From Warburgia ugandensis (taxonomy: Eukaryota; Streptophyta; Magnoliopsida; Canellales; Canellaceae): a stretch of DNA of 64,000 nucleotides. Position 1 is the first letter of the stretch. The number at the start of each line of letters is the position of its first letter. Location of the stretch: contig CP141136.1 in NCBI GenBank assembly GCA_035236585.1, positions 29,418,449-29,482,448 on the forward strand, read 5' to 3'. The notes under the pieces were generated by a model, which saw only the letters and a program-made list of their open reading frames with translations, was not told where the DNA came from and did not search any database. Shown piece after piece: positions 46,075 to 57,988 of the stretch. The position numbers were made by a program, and so were the translations under genes.

Positions 46075-46770
46075 AAAAGATGGTTACAAAGCCATCTTAT
46101 ACCAGACCGTCTTATAAAATGAAAACAAATATAAGACGGTTCTTAAACTATCTTATATTACAAGCCTTATCAGACAGTTCCCAAAAACCATCTTAGAAAG
46201 TTTAATTTATACAAGGCAATTTAAATATATATATATGAAATATATCATGATTTTTAAAAAATCATCTTATAAATATGAGTAATTTATAAGATCATTTTTG
46301 AAAAATCATCTTATAAAGCATTAGAAGCAGTGTAATATAGGATGGTTTTTCAAAAACCATCATATGAAGCATTAGAAGCTTGTAATATAGGATGATTTTT
46401 GAAAAACCATCTTATAAAGTTGTGTAATATGTGATGGATTTTGAAAAAACATCTTATAAACACTGGATATTACCTGATGGTTTTTGAAAAACCATATAAT
46501 AAATTTGTGTAATATAGGATAGTTTTTCAAAAACCATCTTATAGACCATAGATTTACATGATGATTTTTGGAAAACCATCTTATAAAACCGTATAATACA
46601 TGATGGTTTTTCAATAACCATCTTATAAACAATGGATATTATAAGCTGGATTTTGAAAATTTGTCTTATAAATCTGTATAATATAGGACGGGTTTTCAAA
46701 AACTATCTTGCTTTTGGGAAGTTTCATAAGATGATTTTTCAATAACCATCCTATATTGCATGAACTTCCT
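46075..46770. repeat. Left subterminal repeat array of the CACTA transposon
   Basis: About a dozen units of about 62-65 bp each carry a short inverted repeat of the form GATGGTTTTTGAAAAACCATC followed by TTATAA and a variable spacer (often AATATAGGATG). Such arrays bind the transposon's DNA-binding protein in En/Spm. Because the spacing is close to a multiple of three, the array gives spurious repetitive peptides. Confidence 0.85.
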
Positions 46771-48141
46771 CACAATTTGTGTGTTCCTTTGTTGATTTCC
46801 ATTTATACATTGTTCTTGCAGTTTCTCTAGTTCAATATATGTTGAACATATTATTTCTGGAGGATATAATCATTCTACAAAATACATTCACACACATTCA
46901 ACACTTCTAACATTCCACATTGAACTTCTCTATACACACTTCCCAATGAGATAAAGAAAGCAGATAGAGACTTCAACAAAAAAAGGAACACATCTATAGT
47001 AGTGAAGTTGTAATTTGTATTTTAGTGATAAAAATGTTTTAGGTTCAATAACATCAATGATTTACAAATTAAAAGTCAAAAGGTATTCAATCCATTCTAC
47101 TTTGATGTCATCTACATCTAATTGGGAGTAACTCTTGCTACCCAAATCAGCCTACAAGACAAAATATTAAATCAATTGAGATATTGTTGGAGTAAGTAAA
47201 GAGATGTAGAAAATTATAAGAATGGTGACCAATCAATTAATTGAACCTTTCTCAATTGGGAGAACTTAAATCCTTTGTGAATGAGAGTTCTCATATATCT
47301 AAGTACATAACACCCACACTCCCAATGAGATTGTTGTCTAGGGCATTGCACAATAAAATCAATAGAAAAGGCTCAAAATATCATGTGTAATTATAAGTTC
47401 AAGTTATAGGGTTATACTAAAAAACTAGTAAACCTTACCTTAACCCTTTTCCAAACCCTTTTCCAAGTCAATTTTGCTAGATGCTTAATATTTTCTTTCT
47501 CAGCCCATTTATACCATGCGCTGCACATATATAAGTAAAAGCATTAAATATGAACAAATAAGATAGTTATCAGTTATCTAATTATTATAATCAATTAAAT
47601 CAATGGCATACTTACTTATTGATCATTTCTATTAGTGGGCCTCGAATGTACTCTTCACAAAAATTAAAAAACATTGCATGCCTACTGTCCACATCCAAAA
47701 CTAGCAGCCAATGAGACTTATATGCATAATCAATCAATTGAAATTTGAGAAAAATAAATTATATACATATTCAAGTTTATGGAATGACATAATTTAGCAA
47801 GATATGTAATTACTTACCCACTATTGTAGGGAATCAGTAAGGCTTGTCCCTTGTCACAACATAATAACCTGGGTATGATATCTTCTATTTGTTTCTCCTT
47901 GGAAAAGTTCTCCTTTGTTTCAAAGATGACAACAGGGTCAAGGAACTTATTAATGTCCTTGACCTCTAAGCTTTGCAATTTCTCAAGCAAGGACCTGCAA
48001 AAACTTAATGTCAAATACTTATCATATTCTATTAACAAGTAATGTTAATCTAATTCTTATTAGAACAATTACACGACATACCTAATATAAACGATAATGT
48101 ACATGTATTCCAACTGAGCCATATTACACATGACTAAGAGG

Positions 48142-48146
48142 TCCTC
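48142..48146 (+). repeat. Target-site duplication TCCTC, left copy (right copy 52357-52361)
   Basis: An exact 5-bp match flanks the solo LTR. The CACTA coding frame reads through when one copy and the LTR are skipped. Confidence 0.9.
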
Positions 48147-51100
48147 TATAACACCCCTAATTTTTGTAAGGAGATTGAATAAATAATGAAATTAAAATTT
48201 TCAAAGAAAATTAGGCTGGAATATTAGAGTCATTAAAAATGCACTCCTTATAGAAGTGGAATCAAGGTTGGAAACCTAGATATTTGATATGTATGTGAAA
48301 AATTAGCTTGGATAAACTATAAGTTTGTCCAATTTCGAGTTCAGGAGAAAAATCTATATTTTTCTCAATTTTTCACCTACAAAGGGCAAAAATATATTCC
48401 ACCTCACAATCAAGGTATAAGACATGTATAATTGAAAACATACTCAATGCAGTAATTAAAATGACACTAAGTACGTCCAAATTTGAGATCGTATGAAAAT
48501 TTTGTATTTTTCTACATTTTTCAACAAAAAGGGCAAAATGGTCATTTCACATTAATGTGGGGCCACAGATGTAGGGCAATAGTCTAGAAACATCAATAAT
48601 TGGTCAAACCACTACCAGATGGTAATGGAGACAGAGGTGGAAGTGGGGGAATTCTTTTTAATATAAAATGAAAAATGAAAAAACATAATTATTAGGGAAA
48701 AATGATTAAAAATTTTAAAAAATACCCACAGAAATTAACCAACTTCTCCTCTGATTTCAGCTCCAAATTCCCTCTCCTTCTATACTATCTCCCTCTTTTC
48801 CTCTCTTTCTTTTCTTATTTCCAATTTTACCCCTAAGTGGAAAACCTATAGAAATCCAGTGATCTAACCCTCATACCAGAAATCCAAACCGTTAGATTAA
48901 TTTATAATAAGTTTATCTACAAAAGCCCTATGCTAATTGCACAATCCACTGGAAAATCTGAGCCATCCAATGGATTCAAAAAGCCCAAAAACCTTAAGAA
49001 CCATTATCATAGTATGTTTTATTTTTCATCTGGACCCTTAATTTTAAGAATAAGATTCAACAATTCAAAATCAATCTAGACCATTGACATTGATGGAAAC
49101 TTGAAAATTCAATTCCAAACTCAATTTAAATGCAAATCTATATTGAAAAGAAGCTATAAAATCCTTGTATTATGTAGAATATAATGAAATAATGATATTG
49201 AGGTTTTAAATTTGATTTATATGAAATAAATTTAAAATTAGTTCCAACAATAGTGGATCATGATCAAATTGATGTTAAAATGGAAATCTAATCCTATGGA
49301 TGGATCTAAGACATGTCAAAACCTTAAGGTCAAAGATCATAGTAGAATTTACAAACCTCTAGATCAATTAAATTGATCAAAACATTACATATTAAGATTA
49401 GCCATTGAAAATGGCTGAAAGGTAAAAATGAAATTTCTCACTCATTTTTAGTCTGATTTTTTATCAGGAAGATTCTATGAATAGATCTTGATGAGGGGAA
49501 CCTACTGAACCCCATAAAAATAATATTTTAATCATTAAAATTTTCATTAATTAAAAATACACCTACTAACACCCTTGATCAAGTAGATCTGGGGTGATCA
49601 AAAGTGAGGGTTTGGATCCATTAAGGATATAATGATGATAAATGATCATGGAGATGGTTGGATTGTAATGACATGAATTGAATTAAAGTTTAGACCATTG
49701 AAAGTAAAAATGATCATGGAAAATCCCAATGGATCCTTTTGATCTAGTAGATATAAAATGATCAGACCAGATAGACCTATAAAAGTGATGATCTAAGGCT
49801 AATATCATGTTATTGAAGATGTTGGATCAATAAATATCATGAAAGATCAAGGGCTGCACTCTTAACCTAGATCTAAAAGATGGACAAATTGAATGGTTGG
49901 ATCATAAGGATAAATTGATCATATGCTTAGTTAATGGTCTTTAATAGTATATTTGATTTAAATATGATCTATGTCAAGTTTCCAATTTCAGTATAATTTT
50001 CTTTAATTTCTTAGATTAAAATGTTGTTAATATTCTAATTAATTGCTTTATTAGCAAATTTAATTCATGTCAATTTTTCAATTCTAGCATGATTGTCTTT
50101 AAATTCCTTAGATTTAGATTTATTAGAGTAATTTCTTTTACATTAGTAGAGTTATGAAAAATACCTTAAAAGGGATAATTAGTGAAATACAGTTGGACTT
50201 CACAAAATACACATGTACATCATGAGAAATAATCATAATAAGGGCCATAGTTAGTAGGACAATATAAGGGGTGGATTTTTTATTTCCTGGACCCAAAATA
50301 GGAGTATAATAAACATCCATGAATGACATAGTATATGTTCAAGGAATTAATTAAAATCAAGTAGAAATAAAACTTACGGTTATGAGCTCATAGGACCTTA
50401 TTAAAGGTTGAGCTAAGGCTATGCCCTTGCATATTATTCATTGTGGTTAAGGGGGTTTCTAATGAGCCTCATTGTCCCTCCAACTTCTATTGACATTTGT
50501 TGAGGTCTAAACACCTCCTTACATGATGATTGAATTAACCACGTTGGAAATGATATGTAACTGGTAAACCTTGGTCAATTAGAAATAAGAGGAGCTGTCT
50601 AGAATTAAGAATGAATAAGTTACCCTCAATCTAGTAAAATACTAACTGGTTGAGAAATAATAATAAGAGCATAAAAGGTTAGCAAATTGTCTAACTCTAA
50701 TAAAAATTGTAAGTAAGATAAGGATGATCTGGCAAGATCTAAGAGAGATCTTGAGTGATCAAAAACAACAAAAGAAAAGACGTACAATGTAGAGTATATT
50801 ATTATTTGTGATTTTACTTATAGTATAGATTTATTAGCTTAGAAGGTTCAAAACCTTGATCATATATGATTCAAGGAAAATTAGGGCATCCTTCATAGGA
50901 TAACCCAAATACATGTAGAAAGAATACTTGTATAAAGGGATAACTTTATACGTATGGTTTGACAGATGTGTGAATCAAGACCATGATGGATAATTTGAAG
51001 TGAATACCATTTTGAGGTAGGTGGATGTACAAGAATGTATTAAGGATTCATGTGTATATATATACACATGATCTTCTATCTGGAATTATAGACCTTCATG

Positions 51101-52356
51101 ATATAAGTATACATGTGGTACCTTAGAACAATAATGATCCAAGCAAATGATCCAACCCCATGATCCATCCAACTGATCCAATTTAATGATCTAATCAAAC
51201 AATGAGAAATTAGTGAGATGTGTAGAGTAAGGAAACCCTAAGAATGGGGCATAGAAAATATTCTAGCCTTAGTTAAACAGGCACATCATCTAATATGTAC
51301 AATGTATTTTACATACAAGCATGGTGGCTTGTGATTTTTTTTTATACAGGCCTAGGCCTAGAGATGCTTTGCTAGGGAAGTTATGAGGGTTTGGCCACCT
51401 GTTTCCTGAAATGTATGATATGATGGATACCATGCCTAAAGAGAGGCTAAAAGTCAGGTGGGTCAACCATGGAAAGGCTACCACTGTGACAGCCATGGTC
51501 CTTGCCCATGCGAATATGGATTTTGTTATTTCCATAGTTTGTATTAGTAGATTATTATATCGTTATCCCCATGCACTGTACGAATTTAGACTGCAGCATA
51601 GTAGTCCTTGATGATTTTGCATTATGATGTACATATGATAGGCATAGTGAAATACCATGGCATGATGAGATGCCAAGTATGATGAAATATGTGAGTTCCT
51701 AGAGAGAAAATCCCCATGTGAGATTTGGCTGAATATTGATCTCCTAAGTGGGATTATAGGTAGGGGAAAGAACAAATTTTGAGTATTGTCACTATTTTAA
51801 TTTGTTTACCCTATACCATATAAATGATGTATGTACTCTATGATGAGATGGTCCATGAATGGGTAAATATGATAGAATGATGAATGAGATATCGTGTTCT
51901 TGTATTAATGAAGTATTATATTATTGTATCCCCTACCAAGCATAGCTTGCTGAGATATTGTAAATGTTTGAATGTTTACAATATCTCAAATACAGGGAAG
52001 GAGACTTGAGGACATATAGCTTGAAGAGCCCAAACGCTAGCAGACTGATTAGGGTATCTTCTTTGAAGATTGTGAAACCATACTATGTATTTTGTATTTG
52101 GACAATGGATTGTAATTATAATACAGGGGCTCTGTAAAGTGAACTACTGGATGATTCTTGGTATTCAATAAAACTTTATTTTGATACAAAAATCTTTATG
52201 TGTATTATGTATGTTGAGGTGAGACTTGGGTTGTGTTACAAATTGATTTAAAAGAAATGAATTTTCACTACATTGTTTGTGAATTTTTTTTACTACTAAG
52301 GCCCTACCTTTGAAAAATGTATTACAAAATGTGTTATAAAAACCTAGGTCGTCACA
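48147..52356 (+). repeat. Solo LTR of a chromovirus-type retrotransposon (4.2 kb)
   Basis: It begins TATAACACCCCTAATTTTTG (TG changed to TA) and ends CCTAGGTCGTCACA, the same terminal pattern as the other chromovirus LTRs here. A perfect TCCTC duplication flanks it. There is no internal retroelement coding sequence. The end region resembles that of the solo LTR at 60480-60594. It carries an OTA leader-like block at about 50385-50700. Frames within (e.g. 51290-51775) lack family features. Confidence 0.85.
50385..50700 (+). repeat. OTA retroelement leader-like block inside the solo LTR
   Basis: TCATTGTGGTTAAGGGGG, AATGAGCCTC, then TTGAGGTCTAAACACCTCC and TTACATGA, then TTAACCACGTTGG, appear in the same order and spacing as in the TR-GAG leader (reverse of about 4600-4760). 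Part of it also matches element B's leader. This is Athila/Tat leader sequence within a chromovirus-type LTR. Confidence 0.75.
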
Positions 52357-52539
52357 TCCTCTTTCATGACTGGAACCTCAACTACATCGTGGGCAAGCAC
52401 ATTGGCCTCTATCCTTACAAGATTGATTTCCTTATCTTCATTAATTAGCCTGTAGAATCCTCTCAGGAATGGAGACATGTTAGGTGGAACTTGCACTTGA
52501 TCCCTACACTATGGATGTATTTTTTGAAAAATTAGTAAT

Positions 52540-52560
52540 GAATATATATATATATATATA
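52540..52560. repeat. (AT)n microsatellite
   Basis: This is a simple TA run in an intron-like part of the CACTA second gene. Similar runs occur at about 53529-53543 and 60016-60031. Confidence 0.9.
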
Positions 52561-55089
52561 AGAAGAGTCAAAGAGATTCAATTTTATCATAAAAATAGAC
52601 AAATACCTAGGATGGGGCAATCAGTACCCTAGAATTTGTTGTCGAGGAGGGGGGTCACCTTCAACGGTGCCTTGTGCTTCTTCTAGTTAACATTAGATGC
52701 AGATAGTATTTAAAAATTTACCCCAAGCCTTAAGGTTGTTGTTGACATGATGCTGTGATACCATATATGTACCTTGGAAATCATTGCTTTGATATACTTT
52801 AGCCAATTTATATGATATCCAATCGCATCTCCAATAGTATGAATATCATCTACTTCTATAAGAAATGGTAGAAGGGCATCTAGTTGGAGGGCAGCAGTAA
52901 TGCACACATGCTTAGTGTGTGGATGCATCAACCTTCTCACAACATGACAGAAAAAACCTTGTATAGTGTAGCCACAGTGACATAGTTCTCAACTGTATAT
53001 AGCTGTAGCATTTAGTGACCCACCTGCAAATCAGAAATCACCTATACATAAGAATGAATGAAGATTACTAAGACATGGAACATTGAAAAGGCAAACATGT
53101 CACTACATACCTCCTTGATTGGGACATCTCCTTCTAAGAGTTGCTCCTCCATCTCTTCTTCATATGGAGGATTGCAGCTACTATGAGATGGAGGAAGAGG
53201 TGCAACATCTTGGCTTAGACCATTGAAACTCCAAAGGTCTTTATAGAAATCATTCTTTACATACATGTATAGCTTATCTAGCATATTCTCCTTCCATGCT
53301 TCCAAGTCCTCTACTGAAGGATTCTTTGATTTATGGAAGAATTTGAAAGGAACTACACCATAGCCTTGGGCCCTTACTTGGCCCTTACTCGGCCAGGGTG
53401 CTCGTCCTTACCCATAGCCTTATATAGGATGTCCCCCTTTATAGTAGTGGTGCTCAAAATCCTTGTAGTGGCACTTTCTTGGGCCAACTCATCCTTCACA
53501 TGTAATTATTAGAACATGATCATTTCTATATATATATATATATGTAAGAGATACGAAGATAGACACATAAACCCACTTACAATTCTTGAAGCAACTAAGG
53601 CAGCATTTTTGTTAGTGAAGGTCTGAGCTGCACCCCTATGAATGCTCCATTTTCTAGAGAACGGTGCAATCAATGGGCACTGTAGTCCCAGCCTTCTTTT
53701 GCTATCAAGAGAGACATTAATTCAGAGTTAATGAAATAAAAGTCAGGTATATTTAGACAGAACTAAACTGTCACATACTCTTACTTCTTTTTCTACTAAC
53801 CATGTGTAACCAATCTTAGAGAGGTGGTGTTGAATATAATTGGTTGCACACACCATTTTTCCTTTCATTCACTTTACCTACACATCAAAAGAACACATAA
53901 TTAAGCATGATCAGCTTTTATAATTAGAGAAATCAAGCTTTGGGCTAGTTGTAACTACCTCAAAATCAGAAGACAGATAGGTCTGTACAAATTGATTCCA
54001 TGCATCCTAGTCCATGATGCTAGAATATAACTCCGGGATAGTGTGTAGTGTAGACAGATCATGAGCATTTGGAGGTATGTACTTTCTTGCATGCTTATTC
54101 TTCCATTGTTCATTGGCCTCATGTAGAGCATTCTTCTTATACTCATAGGAGACGTCAAAGGGAGACTACAAAGTAAAAACAAACATTAGTCTATTTGAAA
54201 TAAAACAAGAAAAGTAGATAGTATATTGTATATAGCAAGCATTTATAGACCTTCACCATCTCGTATATTGCCTTTGATTAATGGTCACATGTCTCCAATC
54301 AATAATTGAGACTGGCACCATGCTTCAAACAATGTAGCAAACAAAACTGGTGTAATAATGTGCACTGCCACCTATCGCTGGCCCTTTACTATTAAACTAT
54401 ACTACCTCTTTTATTCCCTTTGACTTTCTCACAATGATATGCTCCATTTTGGTTGGCTCTCTGACCTTTCTCTTAATAAGTACCTGTGCTGGATTGTTCT
54501 CCATGATGCTCACTTTCTTTATGTTCCGTGTTTCCTGCACAAGTGAAAACAATACATTTAGAAAACAACAACATGTGTGTGTGTGTGTTTAGAAAAAGAA
54601 CCACCATCTAAGTGCACATAGTGTTCATAAATAGACAGATATTAAAATAATTAAGTCTTAGGAAAGTAACACTAGAATAAGATATAACCCTTGACTAACT
54701 ATGCCAAAGAAGGTCTTAATTATGAATACTCTTGAATTTGGAGCTCCATACATACTTTAATTGAGATTACTCTTCAGATTGTCATGCATTTCAAAAAAAA
54801 CCCAATTTTCATCATTCCTAATAAAAATTCATAGAGTCTACCCTATTTTTCAGACTTATGCATTTAATACATTCGATGTGATTCACCTGATAAACCATTT
54901 ATCTAAATAGTAGAATATATTCAAAAACTCCATCTCATCACACCCTCATAATTTATCATAGCGAAAACAAAGTAAAAACTATATAAAACTATTCTTAACG
55001 CAAATTATAACATAATCAATGCTTTATATCAATAAAAACACAATAGATTTAATAAAAATTCAACCGTCTTGAAGTGTTAATATTCACAT

Positions 55090-56310
55090 TAGAACAACGA
55101 CAAGTAGCATACTTCAAGGTAGAAGTTGGATGTCTTTTTGAATGAAAATTAACAATCTAAGACATGAGACTTCTTATTCTCAATGTCTCCATCAAGAATG
55201 ATCAATTTCAAAGATTTTCATTCATTAACGAAGTAAAAAATTACTCGCAATTTTAACTAGAAGGTAAGTAATACAATGTTATGATTCACGCAGACAACTA
55301 CATGGCTTTAATACAATCTAATAATTGGATATCTTTTTTAATGAAAATTGAATATCTAAGACATGAGTCTTCTTATTCTCCATGTCCTCAATCTAGCATG
55401 ATCAATTTGAAATATTTTCACTCATTAACAAAGCAAAAAATCACACACAAATTTAACTAGAAAGTAAGCATTATACTATTACTGTTTACACGAACAACTA
55501 CACAGCTCTACTATATGCTAGTAGTTGGTTGTCTTTTTATTGAAAAATTAAAAATTGAAAATCTAAGACATGGATCTTCTTATTCTCAATGTCCTCTATC
55601 TAGCATCATCAATTTCAAAGATTTTCATTCATTAATGAAGTAGAAAATCATGCACAAATTTAACTAGAAGGTGAGTATTATACAGTCACTATTCATGCAG
55701 ACATCTACATGGCTTTACTAGAAGTTAGTAGTTGGATGTCTTTTTTATTGAAAATTGAAAATCTAACTCATGGATCTTCTTATTCTCTATGTACTCTATC
55801 TAGTATGACCAATTTGAAAGATTTTTATTCATCAACAAAGCAGAAAATCATGCACAAATTTCACTAGAAGGTAAGCATTATACTATTACTATTCACGTAG
55901 ACAACTACAAGTAGCATACTTCAAGCTAGTAGTTGGATGTCTTTTTTAATGAAAAATGAAAATCTAAGACATGTGTTTCTTATTCTCAATGTCCTCTATC
56001 TAGCATGATCAATTTCAAAGATTTTCATTCATTAACAAAGCAGAAAATTGCACGCAAATTTAATTGGAAGATAAGCACTATAATGTTACTATTCATAAAG
56101 ACAATTACACAACTTAACTAGAAGCTAATAGCTGGATGTCTTTTTGGTTGAAAATTAAAAATCTAAGACATGGGTCTTCTTATTCTCAATGTCCTCTATC
56201 TAGCATGATCAATTTGAAAGATTTACATTCATTAACGAAGTAGAAAATCACCCACAAATTTAACTATAAGTTAAGAAATATATTATTACTATTCATGTGG
56301 ACAACTACAA
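55090..56310. repeat. Six-copy tandem repeat, unit about 200 bp
   Basis: The anchor GGATGTCTTTTT (or GGATATC, GGTTGTC) recurs at 55128, 55327, 55527, 55734, 55935 and 56134, giving periods of 199-207 bp. Each unit holds AATCTAAGACATG, TTCTTATTCTC, CTAGCATGATCAATTT, AAGATTTTCATTCATTAA and ACAACTAC in that order. Copies differ by about 10%. It lies in the presumed first intron or 5' region of the CACTA second gene. Confidence 0.92.
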
Positions 56311-56499
56311 GAAGTAGATCTTGAAAACCAAAAGCATGAGCATAAGAAAATCAAGAAAAGAGAGAGAACCAACCTAAAGGGAGAAAAATGATGACTAGTA
56401 AGGTGGGTGGGGTCGGGGGGCGCGTGCGCTCTCTTTCTCTCCCTTCTCCTTTTCTCCTCCTCCTTCTTCTTCTTCTTCCCTCTTTATTTCCTTGCCTTG

Positions 56500-56880
56500 A
56501 TTGAGTATAGGACGGTTTGAAAAAAAAGAGTCTTATATTCTATTGAATATAGGATGATTTTAAGAAACTATATGATGTTCAATAGAATATATGATAGTTT
56601 TTTCTCAAGCCGTCCTATACTCAATCAAAGATAAGGCGATTTGAAAAAAATCATCCCATATTTTGTTGAATATAGGACGGTTTTGAAAAAACTATGCTAT
56701 AAATTAAAATATAAGACAATTTGTTAAAACCATCCTATATTATTAAAATAGTAGATGATTTTTAGAAAACCATCTTATATTGTATAGTTTTATTCCCCGT
56801 TGATCCCTCTGCCTTAATTTGATTTGAATAATATATGACAGTTTTTGAATAACTATATTATATGTATTAATGTGGTTTTC
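56500..56880. repeat. Internal subterminal-type repeat array of the CACTA transposon
   Basis: ATATAGGACGGTTTTGAAAA, AAACCATCCTATATT and related inverted repeats recur at least eight times. They match the arrays at the two element ends, yet lie between the two genes, directly upstream of the second gene. A pyrimidine-rich stretch (56430-56490) sits on its gene side. Confidence 0.8.
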
Positions 56881-57983
56881 CCTGTTATTTGGATCTTAAA
56901 AATCTTAAAACCTGTGAAGTGTAGAGGTTACCCCATCCCTTATTTCCTTGATGTGTAACCAGTGTTTAGCATGACACATGATGTGTAAACTTAATTGATT
57001 AATTCATTTTCATACATCCGATGTTACAAATACTTTAATTTGTACCCTCATATACAATATGATCCAACCCAAACACCCTCCTCACTAGCATCATTGACAT
57101 AATTCATCTCATTCACCCCAATTAGATTGATTGATGACATTGTTATAGTGATTTAAGGGTAATCAATTGTCATCTCACCTAGGTCGTCATCATCATAGAA
57201 GTCCCTTAGGAAGGTTGATAAAATAGTTCACAAACTCATATCATGTCCATCTTGTACATAAAATACATGTTTCATTTGACATGCCAAAATAAACTGGTCA
57301 TTTTGATAGCCGATCTTATTAAGGTCGACCAATGTCAAACCAAGGCATTAGTCTTGATGCTATCTTTGTTGTATTCCACCCAATCACACTTAAACACAAC
57401 TATAGTTCTACAAGTATAATCCATCTCCATGTATCATATATAACCTCGTAATAAGTATTGTTAGCTACAATTGGATTGTTGTCCTTCAAACTAGAAAAGA
57501 AAGTAACTTGAGCAACTAAGCTAATACCACTACCTTGTTGTTCTCTTAACTTATCATGATATTTTTTGTGAAAGCAATAACCATTTATAGCATATCCAGT
57601 ATACTTTATTACTTCTAGTCGAGGTCCGATTTCCATCCAACCCAAGCATTCAAAAATACTATGACCTGTAATATCATGTTAATCTAAAACCTGTGTATAA
57701 TATTAATTGATATAATTAATGTATGTGTGCATATGTTATTACAAATCAATTAATTGAATAAAGCATTATTTTATTATAATTAAATATCTTCTGACAAGCC
57801 AAGTAGAAAAGGAATGACAATGTTCATCTTGTAGCCACTTCACTTTCTTTGCATCTCTTGGACACCTATCTTTTAGGAAGTTCATGTGTATATTATACAA
57901 TGAAGAGATGAAAATTATATCTATAATCACCAACATTAATGTTTAAATTAATTATGTGAAAGAAACCAAAGAGAGAAACATTA

Positions 57984-57988
57984 GTTAC
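57984..57988 (+). repeat. Target-site duplication GTTAC, left copy (right copy 60595-60599)
   Basis: An exact 5-bp match flanks the solo LTR at 57989-60594. Confidence 0.9.

Larger units (their letters stand above)
46900..56400 (-). pseudogene. CACTA second gene: Transposase_24 / Ulp1-like cysteine protease protein, intron-containing, broken
   Basis: On the minus strand, readable exons in order are: a first exon or leader near 56370; DAWNQFVQTYLSSDFE with LHTIPELYSS (53950-54060), typical of plant Ptta/En/Spm Transposase_24, with a TAG just before DAWNQ; MEAWKENMLDKLYMYVKNDF (53110-53305); FLRGFYRLINEDKEI and VEVPVMKED (52357-52470), which continue in frame at 48141 when the solo LTR and one duplication copy are ignored; and ALLIPYNSG, SHWLLVLDVDS and QQSHWECGCYVLRYMR (47240-47860). 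The last set is the His and Cys boxes of a C48 (Ulp1-like) protease. Good GTAAGT donors and AG acceptors are visible (introns 47711-47817 and about 47530-47617). The Asp expected after the His box reads as Asn. Confidence 0.75.

Noticed and set aside
46075-46770. Regularly spaced short repeats resembling a CRISPR array
   Set aside because: Units are diverged inverted repeats with AT-rich, similar spacers in a plant nuclear context, and the same motif sits at the far end of a transposase-bearing element. They are CACTA subterminal repeats. The repetitive peptides read from 46372-46699 are by-products.
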